64,000 nt of DNA from Persicirhabdus sediminis (lineage in GTDB: Bacteria; Verrucomicrobiota; Verrucomicrobiia; Verrucomicrobiales; Akkermansiaceae): assembly GCF_016595495.1 (NCBI RefSeq), contig NZ_JAENIM010000034.1:1-64000 (forward strand), read 5' to 3'. The notes beneath the pieces were generated by a model. The model made no database searches and was not told the origin of the DNA. It was given only the letters and a program-made list of their open reading frames with translations. Positions 8,297-16,949 of this stretch are shown one piece after another; position 1 is the first letter of the stretch; the number at the start of each line of letters is the position of its first letter. The translations under genes and the position numbers were made by a program.

Positions 8297-9283
8297 ATGG
8301 CTCTAAAAATTAAACCGCAGAACTCTTGTCAGTTCGACCTCATTGCCCTGGGCGAAGTCATGCTCAGGTTAGACCCACTTCTGTCACCTGTACGCTACGC
8401 CAAAAGTTTCGACTGCTGCGAAGGTGGTGGCGAATATAATGTGGCTCGCGGACTACGCGCTAACTTCAACCTGCGCACCGCTATCGTTACTTCGCTTGTC
8501 GACAACGAAGTCGGCCATCTGCTAGAAGACCTCATTCTTCACAGCGGGGTGAATAGTCACCTGATTCGCTGGCGTGACGAAGACAGCCAGCTGCGCAATG
8601 GCGTGAATTTCACCGAGCGCGGCTACGGCCAGCGGGCGGCTCACGGTGTCTCAGACCGCGGTCACACCGCCGCTATGAATATGCAGCCAGGAGATGTCGA
8701 CTGGCATTACATCTTTGGCAAATGTGGCTGCCGGTGGTTTCACACAGGCGGCATCTTCACCGGGCTATCAGATAGCACCGCCCAGCTAACTATCGAGGCC
8801 TGCAAGATTGCCCAACAATACGGCACCATTGTCTCATTTGACCTCAACTACCGCCACTCGCTCTGGCGCGACCGCGGTGGTTTTGACGCCCACGAAAACC
8901 TCTGCAACAAAATTGCCAAAAACGTTGATGTCCTGATTGGCGACGATAGCCACTACCAAGACTTCCAGGCCTGTGCGGCCACCAAACGCACCGTGCATAC
9001 CGCCTGCAGCAACGACTGGTACGCCGTTTCCTACCATCAGGGAAAACGCTGCGAGTCCACCCATTTAGATAAGCTAGAAATCCTCGACCGCGTTGGCGGT
9101 GGCGACTCCTTTGCCGCCGGCCTGATCTACGGATTCATGAAATACAATGATCCAGCCAAAGCTGTGGAATTTGGCACTGCCCACGGCGCCATCGCCATGA
9201 CCACTCCCGGCGATACCACAACCGCCACCATTCCCGAGGTGAAAAAAATCGTCGCCGGCAAACCTGCTCGTATCGAAAACTAA
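8297..9283 (+). CDS. PfkB-family kinase, shortened paralog of the adjacent KDG kinase
   Basis: A 328-aa duplicate of the upstream kinase, alignable along its whole length (LGEVMLRLDP, GGEYNVARGL, NFTERGYGQRAAHGVSDRGHTA, LDRVGGGDSFAAGLIYGFMKYND). The catalytic GGGDSF is intact. About 30 residues present in the first copy around 219-250 (the segment with GVDEENITGLTIPNFKK) are missing and replaced by DDSHYQDFQACAATK. Codon use is less biased than in kdgK. It has its own leader after a terminator. The start at 8297 is chosen because similarity to kdgK begins there. It may be a kinase of altered substrate range or a decaying duplicate; the retained active site favours function. Confidence 0.8.
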   Translation: MALKIKPQNSCQFDLIALGEVMLRLDPLLSPVRYAKSFDCCEGGGEYNVARGLRANFNLRTAIVTSLVDNEVGHLLEDLILHSGVNSHLIRWRDEDSQLRNGVNFTERGYGQRAAHGVSDRGHTAAMNMQPGDVDWHYIFGKCGCRWFHTGGIFTGLSDSTAQLTIEACKIAQQYGTIVSFDLNYRHSLWRDRGGFDAHENLCNKIAKNVDVLIGDDSHYQDFQACAATKRTVHTACSNDWYAVSYHQGKRCESTHLDKLEILDRVGGGDSFAAGLIYGFMKYNDPAKAVEFGTAHGAIAMTTPGDTTTATIPEVKKIVAGKPARIEN

Positions 9284-9824
9284 GCCATTTCACCCACTAA
9301 ATTATCCAGCTACTGGTGGCCTAGACGCCATTCCAGCCGCTAGATGATCACTGACCAAAATCTCCAAAAATGCATATTTGTTTAAATCAGCTAAATCAAT
9401 TCACGTAATAAATTTCTTTTTTTCAAAATAATTTCTACCACTGCAATCTCATGCATCATTGGTAAAATCTAGCATGGCAGCTAGAAACTAACGAAACGGG
9501 TGATTAAGCCTATTCAAGCTCACTTGACGCACGCCTATCTCTCGCTATTTTTTATAACATCACAGTTCCTTTTTCATCGTCGAATCAGCTAAGTCATTCA
9601 CAGATGAAAATAACTTAAGGTTTACAAATCTCTCCACGGCTCGGCCAGCTAGTCCATTAATGGTCAGGAAGTAAGAGAATCCATTGATCCACAAGTTAAC
9701 AAGAAATCTTTATCATTAATGAATTCTGAATTTTGTGGACAAGAATGTGAACAAGTGTGTAAAAAACCATTTAACTTCCCAATCTAGCAATGACCTAATT
9801 TAAATTCAACAACATTATAGAGAA
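9284..9824. other. AT-rich 541-bp intergenic stretch, no convincing gene
   Basis: No open frame of note on either strand. Two DnaA-box-like 9-mers, each one mismatch from TTATCCACA, lie 40 bp apart: TGATCCACA at 9685 and, on the minus strand, TTGTCCACA at 9734-9742. Several A/T runs are present. There is no dnaA, dnaN or rep gene nearby, so I do not call an origin. Confidence 0.4.
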
Positions 9825-10040
9825 ATGAATACTACAATTGGAAAAAGAAGCGCGATCAAACCACAACGCAGCCACACTGGCCTACGCCTCAATGCCAAAC
9901 AAATCGCTCGCTGCATGAAATACGAGCACGAGAGCAATGACCCAGAAGGCACCATTTATCTAAGTAAAGGACGCGGCTGCGAAGAAGTGAAGATTGATTG
10001 GCTAGGCGAAACTAAAACCGCCTGGATCAAACGCCACTAA
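9825..10040 (+). CDS. Small hypothetical protein (71 aa)
   Basis: Not recognised. A basic protein, MNTTIGKRSAIKPQRSHTGL at the N-terminus, then a helix AKQIARCMKYEHESN and a short beta-like end KIDWLGETKTAWIKRH. It has no signal peptide or membrane segment. It stands alone, with 209 bp to the next gene. The ORF is short but has codon use like its neighbours. Confidence 0.5.
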   Translation: MNTTIGKRSAIKPQRSHTGLRLNAKQIARCMKYEHESNDPEGTIYLSKGRGCEEVKIDWLGETKTAWIKRH

Positions 10041-10249
10041 GCAGCTAGGGAGAGTGCTTCCTCCCACCCGGCATGAGACCAACGACATCAGCTAGATGCC
10101 TGCGCTAATCATTTATAGCGGGCAAATTTGTCGCTGCAGGCTCACGCCCACCATTTGTATTTTTCATCTTCCAGCTAGAATGGTCAGCTTGCGGCCAGCT
10201 AGCTGCGAAATCACTTTATCAATCGCCCAATAACAGCTATTTCAGCTCT

Positions 10250-11620
10250 GTGAGTGATTTGTACCAAAATTTAGTCTCCCTACTCGGAGCCGGCAAAGTT
10301 TCCTCCTCAGCCGAGGATATTACCACCTACTCTATCGACCGCTGGAATGCCTCCGCGCCTCCCGAGGTCGTCGTCTTTGCTGAGTCGACCGCTGACGTGT
10401 CAGCTACGCTCAAGTATGCTCATGAGCACGACATCCCCGTTTACGGTCGCTCAGGCGGCTCAGGCTACACCGGCGGCTGCGTGCCAGTAAATGGAGGCAT
10501 CGCTCTAGCGCTCGAGCGCATGGATAAAATTCTCGAAATCAACCCGCGCGATGGCATTGCCCGCGCCCAGCCAGGAGTGATTACCAAAACGCTCGCCGAC
10601 ACCGTGCGCGAACACGGCTGGTACTACCCGCCAGATCCCGCCTCACTCAAAGAATGTGGCATCGGCGGCAACGTCGCCACCAACGCTGGCGGCCCACGCT
10701 GCCTGAAATACGGTGTCACCCGCAGCTACATCCTCGGGCTGGAAGTGGTGCTCGCCGACGGCTCCATCATGCACACCGGTGGCCGCTGCCATAAAAACAA
10801 AACCGGCTTCGACCTCGTGGGCCTCTTCTGCGGCTCAGAAGGCATGCTCGGCATCATAACCGAGGTCACCGTGCGCATTATCCCACATCCACAAACCCGC
10901 GCCATGCTCGGTGTGGCCTTTGCAGATTTCACCGCCGCCGCTGCCGCCGTCAATGCCATCCTCGACTCCGGAGTACTGCCTAGCGCGTTAGAAATCACCG
11001 ACGCTTTCACCCTCGAAGCCGCTAGAGATTACCTAGGCGAAGACAAACTACCGCCAGGAGATGCCTATCTGATTGTCGAGATCGACGGCCAGCTAGATAC
11101 CGTGGCTAGCGAAATCCAATCACTCAAATCCTTCATCGAAGGGCTCGGCGCACTGCGTATCGACCTCGCCCCAGACGAAGACGCCTGCGAAGAAATCTGG
11201 CAACTGCGCCGCGACTTCTCATACGGACTGCGCAATACCGGCATGACCAAACTCAACGAAGACATCGTCGTGCCGCGCTCCAAGCTCGTCCAGCTAGTAG
11301 AATACTGCCAGCAGATCGAAGCCGATACCGGCATCCCCGTAGCCTGCTTTGGCCACGCCGGCGATGGCAACATCCACACCAACCTCATGGTGGGCGACTA
11401 CGACGACCCGAAAACCAAACAAAGCGCCGACAAAGCCGTCGACCAACTCTTCCAGTGGGTGCTCGCTAACGACGGCGCCATCACCGGCGAACACGGCATC
11501 GGACTCGCCAAGAAAAAATGGGCCCAACAAGCGCTCGGTGAGACATCATACCTACTCCACCAACGCATCAAAAACGAACTCGATCCCAAAGGTATCCTCA
11601 ACCCAGGAAAATTCCTCTAA
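10250..11620 (+). CDS. FAD-linked oxidase, GlcD / D-lactate dehydrogenase family
   Basis: A 456-aa flavoprotein that oxidises a 2-hydroxy acid, most likely glycolate or D-lactate. The FAD_binding_4 domain shows VPVYGRSGGSGYTGGCVPV and the diphosphate loop GIGGNVATNAGGPRCLKYG (residues about 125-145). The C-terminal FAD-oxidase_C domain shows CFGHAGDGNIHTNLMV and ends AITGEHGIGLAKKKW...LDPKGILNPGKF, as in GlcD. The start codon is GTG at 10250. GlcE and GlcF subunits are absent, so the single-subunit D-lactate dehydrogenase type is equally possible. Followed by a clear terminator. Confidence 0.88.
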   Translation: MSDLYQNLVSLLGAGKVSSSAEDITTYSIDRWNASAPPEVVVFAESTADVSATLKYAHEHDIPVYGRSGGSGYTGGCVPVNGGIALALERMDKILEINPRDGIARAQPGVITKTLADTVREHGWYYPPDPASLKECGIGGNVATNAGGPRCLKYGVTRSYILGLEVVLADGSIMHTGGRCHKNKTGFDLVGLFCGSEGMLGIITEVTVRIIPHPQTRAMLGVAFADFTAAAAAVNAILDSGVLPSALEITDAFTLEAARDYLGEDKLPPGDAYLIVEIDGQLDTVASEIQSLKSFIEGLGALRIDLAPDEDACEEIWQLRRDFSYGLRNTGMTKLNEDIVVPRSKLVQLVEYCQQIEADTGIPVACFGHAGDGNIHTNLMVGDYDDPKTKQSADKAVDQLFQWVLANDGAITGEHGIGLAKKKWAQQALGETSYLLHQRIKNELDPKGILNPGKFL

Positions 11621-11654
11621 GACTAGATCGTTAGAAAAAACTAACCACCTCCAC

Positions 11655-11683
11655 AGCCGCAAGCCACCTTGCGGCTTTTTTTC
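11655..11683 (+). terminator. Rho-independent terminator of the GlcD-type gene
   Basis: 9-bp stem AGCCGCAAG / CTTGCGGCT with a CCAC loop, followed by eight T, 34 bp after the stop codon. Confidence 0.92.
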
Positions 11684-11762
11684 TATCAATGACCAGCCGC
11701 CAGCTGGAATGGTCACGGTAAAATAATCTCCAATTATCGCAAAACCCAGCTAGACTCGATCA

Positions 11763-12296
11763 ATGGCTAACATCGTCTACATTGCTACCAGCCTCGACGG
11801 CTACATCGCCGACAAAGAAGGCAAACTCGACTGGCTTCACAGCATCCCTAACCCCGAACTCGATGATTTTGGTTTTGCTGCATTCATGCAGCGCATTGAC
11901 GCCATCATCATGGGCCGCACTACTTTTGAAACCGTCTGCAGCTTCGCCTGCGAATGGCCCTACCCAGTGCCCGTCTACGTGCTCAGCCATAGCTTAAAAG
12001 AAATCCCAGCTGGCTATCGTGACAAAGCTCAGCTGCTAGCTGGCACGCCTAGCCAGATCATTGCAGCGGCAGCTAACAATGGCCACCATCAGCTCTACAT
12101 CGACGGTGGTAAAACAGTACAGAATTTCCTCCAACAAGGTCTCATCGACGAGCTCATCATCACCACCATTCCCGTCCTGCTCGGTGGTGGCACACCATTG
12201 TTCTCACCGCTAGACCAACAGCAAAATTTCCAGCTAGAAAAAAGCGAAGTCCTGCTCAATGCCATGGTCAAAAACCACTACCTGAGAAAAGACTAA
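11763..12296 (+). CDS. Dihydrofolate reductase-like protein (RibD C-terminal family)
   Basis: A 177-aa NADPH-binding reductase of the YyaP/YwjB type. Visible are VYIATSLDGYIADKEGKLDWL at the N-terminus, the IIMGRTTFETV nucleotide-binding motif, YVLSHSLKEIP, and LYIDGGKTVQNFLQQGLIDELIITTIPVLLGGG, which matches the RibD_C core. A physiological substrate is not known for these stand-alone proteins. The gene is monocistronic, and the next gene candidate lies on the opposite strand 7 bp after its stop. Confidence 0.88.
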   Translation: MANIVYIATSLDGYIADKEGKLDWLHSIPNPELDDFGFAAFMQRIDAIIMGRTTFETVCSFACEWPYPVPVYVLSHSLKEIPAGYRDKAQLLAGTPSQIIAAAANNGHHQLYIDGGKTVQNFLQQGLIDELIITTIPVLLGGGTPLFSPLDQQQNFQLEKSEVLLNAMVKNHYLRKD

Positions 12297-12303
12297 CTAC
12301 TCA

Positions 12304-12483
12304 TCACAATGCGCCGCGATTCGCGCGCTCTTTGATGGCCCGCTCTCTCTCAGCATCAGCATTCGCCACCCTAGCAGCCTTCTGGCTAGTCTCTCTGCAT
12401 TGCGCGAATAGCCAATACAGGATGGTTCCCATGATGTTGAGGAACAAGATCACCATCAGCTGAGCTGAAGCTGAAACAAACAC
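12304..12483 (-). CDS. Small single-span membrane protein, candidate
   Basis: A 59-aa frame from a GTG at 12483 (50 aa from the ATG at 12456). It holds one strongly hydrophobic segment, LMVILFLNIMGTILYWLFA, then a charged helix rich in Ala, Glu and Arg (ADAERERAIKERANRG). The topology is that of a small bitopic protein with a cytoplasmic tail. It fills an otherwise empty 225-bp gap. No family recognised, and length alone does not exclude chance. Confidence 0.42.
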   Translation of the reverse strand: MFVSASAQLMVILFLNIMGTILYWLFAQCRETSQKAARVANADAERERAIKERANRGAL

Positions 12484-12521
12484 CTATCAGAAGGAAGCTA
12501 GCCATCGCTACAATTTCATCT

Positions 12522-13181
12522 TTGTTAGCGCTGCCCGGCCTCAGCTTCTCCTTATATTACCTTCATCTCATTGATCCTCCCGCGTGGTATTTTCAATTTC
12601 GCTCACTGCCAGCTAGCGAGCTCTGCCTGATATTCATCGCTCTACCAGCTGGAATTCTAGCCAGCTGGCTACCCAAAATCCTCCGCACCGCGCCCGCTCT
12701 GATGCTGATCATCGTTGTCACCGTGCCATTTATCAAACCCATCTTTGGCTCTATCAAAGACGACGATTTCAAAGAGAAGTGGCAAGGCAAAGTCTGCCAG
12801 CAAAGCACACCTTCAACGTGTGGAGCCGCCTCCAGCGCTACCATCCACAGCTACTTTGGCACGCCAGCTAGCGAACAAGAAATAGCCAGAGATGCCTATT
12901 CCTACACTGGCGGCACGGAAGTTTGGTATCTTGCTAGAGCACTGCGGTCACGCGGCTATCATACTAGCTTTCACAACCACGCCCAGCTAGATGAACACAG
13001 CCAGCTGCCCGCCATCGTGGGGGTGAAAATGGGGCTGATGGGCCACTTCATCGCCATCCTTAGCTACTGCAATGGGCAACTCAGCGTGGCCGATCCACTG
13101 CGCGCTGAACAAACCATGACCATCGAGCAGTTTCACCAGAAATACCATCACACTGGCTTCATCATGACTGTCAGCCCTTAG
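12522..13181 (+). CDS. Membrane-anchored C39-like cysteine protease
   Basis: 219 aa. The N-terminal 80 residues contain about three hydrophobic spans (LSFSLYYLHLI, LIFIALPAGILASWL, ALMLIIVVTVPFI). The C-terminal domain has C39-peptidase features: the oxyanion Gln and catalytic Cys in CQQSTPSTCGAASSATI, the His in MGHFIAIL, and the Asp in VADPL. Such proteins cleave double-glycine leaders in ABC exporters, but no ABC domain is present here, so the target is unknown. The start is uncertain: TTG at 12522 is the annotated one, and the open frame extends further upstream without an ATG. Confidence 0.75.
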   Translation: MLALPGLSFSLYYLHLIDPPAWYFQFRSLPASELCLIFIALPAGILASWLPKILRTAPALMLIIVVTVPFIKPIFGSIKDDDFKEKWQGKVCQQSTPSTCGAASSATIHSYFGTPASEQEIARDAYSYTGGTEVWYLARALRSRGYHTSFHNHAQLDEHSQLPAIVGVKMGLMGHFIAILSYCNGQLSVADPLRAEQTMTIEQFHQKYHHTGFIMTVSP

Positions 13182-13260
13182 CTCTCTAGCAGCTGACATT
13201 TACGACACCTCAAAGATAGACTAACTGTTTGCTAGACACAGCAACGGTGCGCTCCTATGA

Positions 13261-13905
13261 ATGCTCAGCATGAAGGGTAAGTTATTTAATTTGTTAAGCT
13301 TGGTGGCCATCGCGCTTGGCTGGCTTGGTCTATCTAGTTGTTCCTCGCTGATTGGCAGTGACTACCGAGCTGAAGTTTCGCGCCCGCAGCAACCGTGGGA
13401 AGGAACATCAAAAAATTGGGGTGGTTATTCCGACAAACCCCTATCACCTACCAGCTGGCAAGTTAGCTACCGTTGTTATAACGAATTCACCGAAGCGCAA
13501 TGCAGACAACTCTGCCTGCTCAGAGCCGCCCAACTCACCGTGCAACACGGCGGCTCGACATTTGTTGTTAGCGAGGAGAAAACCAGCACCCGCTTTGAAT
13601 ACTCAGACATCCCCGCGCACGAAACCCCAGGGTTTTATACCAAAGAAGGCTATCAGACCTACAAACAACTCCCTAACGGCGAGAGCATTCCCGTCGTCCA
13701 GTACCGCAATCAATGGGTGAAGGGAGAATCTATCCCCGCCCACAGAGTGAAAAACTCTATCATCGAAAGCAGCATGACCATCCAGCTAACAAATAGCAGC
13801 CAGCCAGCTGGAAACAACCACTACAACGCCACCCAGCTGCTCGAAGACGGCAGAAAAAATTGGCCCCACCTCCCCAAATCCGCCCTCGCGCTGGGGACGG
13901 AGTAA
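13261..13905 (+). CDS. Lipoprotein, CC0125/CC1285-like
   Basis: 214 aa with a lipoprotein signal: a hydrophobic helix ending LGLSSC, where Cys27 would be lipidated. The core YRCYNEFTEAQCRQLCLLRAAQL followed by GGSTFVV resembles the CC0125/CC1285 family, whose members share a helix ending in a TxxxG-FxV segment. Function unknown; probably an outer-membrane lipoprotein. ATG at 13261 is used, and 13270 is an equally good start. Convergent with the next gene. Confidence 0.72.
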   Translation: MLSMKGKLFNLLSLVAIALGWLGLSSCSSLIGSDYRAEVSRPQQPWEGTSKNWGGYSDKPLSPTSWQVSYRCYNEFTEAQCRQLCLLRAAQLTVQHGGSTFVVSEEKTSTRFEYSDIPAHETPGFYTKEGYQTYKQLPNGESIPVVQYRNQWVKGESIPAHRVKNSIIESSMTIQLTNSSQPAGNNHYNATQLLEDGRKNWPHLPKSALALGTE

Positions 13906-13926
13906 TCTAGCTAGCTGTAAACCTAA

Positions 13927-14991
13927 CTAATTATAACGCTTAAGCACCTCCAGAAGCTGGTCGGAAAACTTAAAAATATCATCCATGCTATCAATTGGAT
14001 GGCGAGTTTCCTTCCTATCTTCACCAATGATACCTATGTATTTCTGCGCTCGATTAAAATGAAGACGACATAGAGGTTTACGATTATTATCGTCTAATAA
14101 AATGCCAAAATAGCTGAGCGTATCACGTGCGCATACCCTAGTTACTTCAACTTCAGATCGTAAGATAGCTTTCACAATATTGTAGCCTTCGATCTCCTCT
14201 ACCGTTGTCACGATTTCAGATTTGTCTGGTTCTTGCTCTGTCGCCACTGCTGGATCAGGAAGTTCTACGTCGATTGGCTGAACGTCACTATTCAAAGCAG
14301 TTTTCAGTCTTTCATTGATACTGTCATTGAGAAACTGCTTTAGCGCTTTCTTTGTTAGCGCTGTAAATTGGGCCTTTACTGCTGGAGTTATGCGCCCTTC
14401 ATAAACCTTCCCAGTAAGAAATTTAACAAGCTCCTCACTTGGCTCTGTAAACTCACCCTTGAGCTGCTTCTTGATTTGGTTGAGGTACTTCAGTTCTGAA
14501 GCTACGCTCATGATTGCCTCAATATCAACGGTATCTCTTCTAAGCTTTTTGATTTCGGGAACAACATGATCGTCAATGTCCCTGAGGTCTAGTGACATGA
14601 ACGGTTTGTTATCCATCACGTTAGCTACATCGAGATCAGTGAAAAATTGATACTCCGCGCCATTTGTGAGAATGGCAATACGACACTTGGTTACGGTGAA
14701 GTAGCGTAGCAATTGGTTAGCATGGGCATTTTTCAATGGCTCACCTAACTTCTTGCACTCAATGAGGATCTGAACTTCGTCATCCTTCAGTAGAGCATAG
14801 TCGACTTTCTCCCCCTTTTTAATTCCTATATCAGCTATGTATTCGGGTACTACCTGATCCACATCAAAAACATCATAACCTAGTATGTTAGCAATGAAAG
14901 GCATGATCAGTCCGTTTTTTGTAGCCTCTTCAGTAACTAAATTGTGACCTTTATCTTCAATGATGGACGAGAGTTTTAGTAAATTTTCCAT
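13927..14991 (-). CDS. Orphan restriction-endonuclease-like protein (COG4748 type)
   Basis: 354 aa. The N-terminal half resembles the HsdR N-terminal nuclease fold: a PD-(D/E)XK site is visible as D64 in EKVDYALL and E78-C-K80 in ILIECKKLG. The C-terminal third (NIVKAILRSEVEVTRVCARDTLSYFGILLDDNN) matches the part conserved in the uncharacterised COG4748 group often labelled type I restriction enzyme. There is no helicase, methylase or specificity subunit nearby, so classical restriction is unlikely. It borders the 15.1-16.7 kb repeat island. Confidence 0.75.
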   Translation of the reverse strand: MENLLKLSSIIEDKGHNLVTEEATKNGLIMPFIANILGYDVFDVDQVVPEYIADIGIKKGEKVDYALLKDDEVQILIECKKLGEPLKNAHANQLLRYFTVTKCRIAILTNGAEYQFFTDLDVANVMDNKPFMSLDLRDIDDHVVPEIKKLRRDTVDIEAIMSVASELKYLNQIKKQLKGEFTEPSEELVKFLTGKVYEGRITPAVKAQFTALTKKALKQFLNDSINERLKTALNSDVQPIDVELPDPAVATEQEPDKSEIVTTVEEIEGYNIVKAILRSEVEVTRVCARDTLSYFGILLDDNNRKPLCRLHFNRAQKYIGIIGEDRKETRHPIDSMDDIFKFSDQLLEVLKRYN

Positions 14992-15134
14992 AGATAATAT
15001 CTAAAATTATTAATAGTGCTAACACTAGGCAGATCAGAATCCAAAGACAAACGTTAAAGTTAGAAACTATAACACTAGCTAGCATATAACCAGCTGACGG
15101 CAGTTTTGCTAGACAAACAAGATGACATTGTAGG

Positions 15135-15262
15135 CAGCCTCGCCAGCCCAGAGGGCTACAAGATTTTAGCCGCGGGTCAGCGAGCCCAGCGAGTGCAAGC
15201 CGTGGTTTCCTAGCTAGCTAGTGGGTTCCCCGGAGGGGAAATGGAATGCGGTACAACACGCC
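15135..15262 (-). repeat. Inverted partial copy of the island repeat unit
   Basis: This segment is the reverse complement of the 3' half of the units to its right. Shared blocks include TTAGCCGCGGGT, CAGCGAG, CCGTGG and the GGAGGG-AAATGG end. It also contains two triloop hairpins: AGCCC-AGA-GGGCT (15145-15157) and TTCCCC-GGA-GGGGAA (15226-15240). Non-coding. Confidence 0.7.
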
Positions 15263-15385
15263 CGCAAACTTCACCCAGCTCAGATTGTCTGTCTAAATTC
15301 GCTCGAAAGATATCAGCTATGATCGTTCCTGCCAGCCCGAGCTGAAACCAGCTAAAACTCAATGCTGGCCGCAGGCTAGCTAGAG

Positions 15386-15778
15386 TTTGAGCTGGCTGAA
15401 ATCATGGTTGTCACTTGGAGAACGGTCGCCACGCTGTGGCTATTCCCTTTTCTGGATCTCAATCCCTAGGCGTTGCCTAGGGCTTCGAACGACCGCCACT
15501 CCGTGGCTAAATAATGCACGGCATTTTTTGGCTAGAATTTTCCAGTTCATTGTAGCTATGCGGATTAGCATGGTTTTATGGGCCTGAAAAGTGGGTTTTT
15601 CTGGGGGCATGCCAGCCAGCTATCTCTTCCATTTTCCCTCCGGGAAATCCTCTTCCTGACTTGGCTATCCACGGGTGGCGCTCGCTGAGCTAGCTTACCC
15701 GCGGCTAATGTCCATTAGCCCTCCGGGCTAGCCAGCCTAAGCTGAAACCCAAGCCAGCTGGAGAAGATCTAGCTAGAA
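15386..15778 (+). repeat. Repeat island unit 1 (about 393 bp)
   Basis: Begins TTTGAGCTGGCTGAAATCATGG and contains four hairpins in a row, each with exactly a 3-nt loop: GCCAC-GCT-GTGGC (15428), CCTAGGC-GTT-GCCTAGG (15465), GCCAC-TCC-GTGGC (15495) and AATGC-ACG-GCATT (15513), the last followed by a T run. It ends with a GC-rich block, CCCGCGGCTA and CCCTCCGGGCTAGCC. The 66-aa frame it contains is also present in unit 2, but base changes do not favour third positions and they preserve the stems, so I read it as non-coding. Confidence 0.8.
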
Positions 15779-16234
15779 TTTGAGCTGGCTGAAATCATGG
15801 TCGTCGCTTGGAGAACGATCGCCACGATGTGGCTTTCCCCTTTTCTGGATCTCAATCCCTAGGCGTTGCCTAGGGCTACGAGCGACCGCCGCTCCGTGGC
15901 TAAATAATGCACGGCATTTTTTGGCTAGAATTTTCCAGTTCATTGTAACTATGCGGATTAGCATGGTTTTATGGGCCTGAAAAGTGGGTTTTTCTGGGGG
16001 CATGCCAGCCAGCTATCTCTTCCATTTTCCCTCCGGGAAATCCTCTTCCTGGCTTGGCTATCCACGGGTGGCGCTCGCTGAGCTCGCTTACCCGCGGCTA
16101 AAGTCCAGTAGCCCTCCGGGCTAGCCAGCCTAAACTGAAACCCAAGCCAGCTGAAACCCAAGCCAGCTGAAACCCAAGCCAGCTGAAACCCAAGCCAGCT
16201 GGAAAAGATCTAGCTGGAGAAGATCTAGCTGGAA
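15779..16234 (+). repeat. Repeat island unit 2 (about 456 bp)
   Basis: A near-identical copy of unit 1. The loop of the first hairpin changes (GAT for GCT) while the stem is kept, and the third stem has one strand changed to GCCGC, leaving a G-T pair. The unit is longer than unit 1 because of an internal 16-bp tandem repeat at 16135-16198. Confidence 0.8.
16135..16198 (+). repeat. 16-bp tandem repeat, four copies
   Basis: CTGAAACCCAAGCCAG repeated four times head to tail, followed by CTGG. Every unit junction recreates CCAGCTG, the short palindrome that is frequent throughout the window. Confidence 0.9.
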
Positions 16235-16510
16235 TTTGAGCTGGCTGAAATCATGGTTGTCACTTGGAGAACGGTCGCCACGCTGTGGCTATTCCCTTGT
16301 CTGGATCTCAATCCCTAGGCGTTGCCTAGGGCTTCGAACGACCGCCACTCCGTGGCTAAATCATGCACCGTATTTTTTCTCGGGCTAGCCAGCTAGTTGG
16401 AACCAAATCCAGCTGGAATTTGCCTTCAAATAATGCACGGCATTTTTTTACAAGCCAGCTGAAACCCAAGCCAGCTGGAAAAGATCTAGCTGGAGAAGAT
16501 CTAGCTGGAA
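16235..16510 (+). repeat. Repeat island unit 3 (truncated, about 276 bp)
   Basis: Retains the opening block and all four triloop hairpins but lacks the GC-rich 3' half. The fourth hairpin appears as the variant ATGCACCGTATTTTTT at 16363, and a standard copy follows at 16433. Confidence 0.8.
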
Positions 16511-16730
16511 TTTGAGCTGGCTGAAATCATGGTTGTCGCTTGGAGAACGGTCGCCACGCTGTGGCTATTCCCATTTTTTCCACTCTCCCCCTAGGCGTTG
16601 CCTAGGGCTACGAACGACCGCCACTCCGTGGCTAAATCATGCACCGTATTTTTTCTCGGGCTAGCCAGCTAGTTGGAACCAAATCCAGCTGGAATTTGCC
16701 TTCAAATAATGCACGGCATTTTTTCTATGT
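16511..16730 (+). repeat. Repeat island unit 4 (truncated)
   Basis: Same order as unit 3: opening block, hairpins, the variant hairpin at 16639 and the standard one at 16709. Units 3 and 4 share the segment between the two hairpins almost exactly (GGGCTAGCCAGCTAGTTGG), so one arose by duplication of the other. Confidence 0.8.
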
Positions 16731-16889
16731 CTCACCGATGATTCCTTATAAATAAAGGGATTAATCATGATTACACCTTCACAAAAGCGGGTTTTTCCTG
16801 AGTCTTTCCAGCTGGCTAGAGCTGCGGGAGCTAGCTCCATTTGTACGCTGGCTGGAGCTTCTAAGCTCACATTTCGCCCTCATCGGCAC

Positions 16890-16929
16890 AAAAAAACCGC
16901 CAGCTGGGAATTGGTCCAGCTGGCGGTTT
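16890..16929 (-). terminator. Rho-independent terminator of glyQS
   Basis: Perfect 12-bp stem ACCGCCAGCTGG / CCAGCTGGCGGT with an 8-nt loop. Read on the minus strand it is followed by seven T. It lies 21 bp beyond the glyQS stop. Confidence 0.93.
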
Positions 16930-16949
16930 GGTAGATGATTGGATCTTGC

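Noticed and set aside
9685-9742. Replication origin
   Set aside because: Only two imperfect DnaA-like boxes and no dnaA, dnaN, gidA or rep gene nearby.
15387-15980. Two similar 66-aa open frames (15387-15587 and 15780-15980) that look like a conserved small protein
   Set aside because: They lie in repeated DNA full of hairpins. Differences between copies preserve stems and are not concentrated at third positions.
16661-16870. 69-aa minus-strand frame at the right end of the repeat island
   Set aside because: It overlaps repeat unit 4 and the composition is repeat-driven, with no family similarity.
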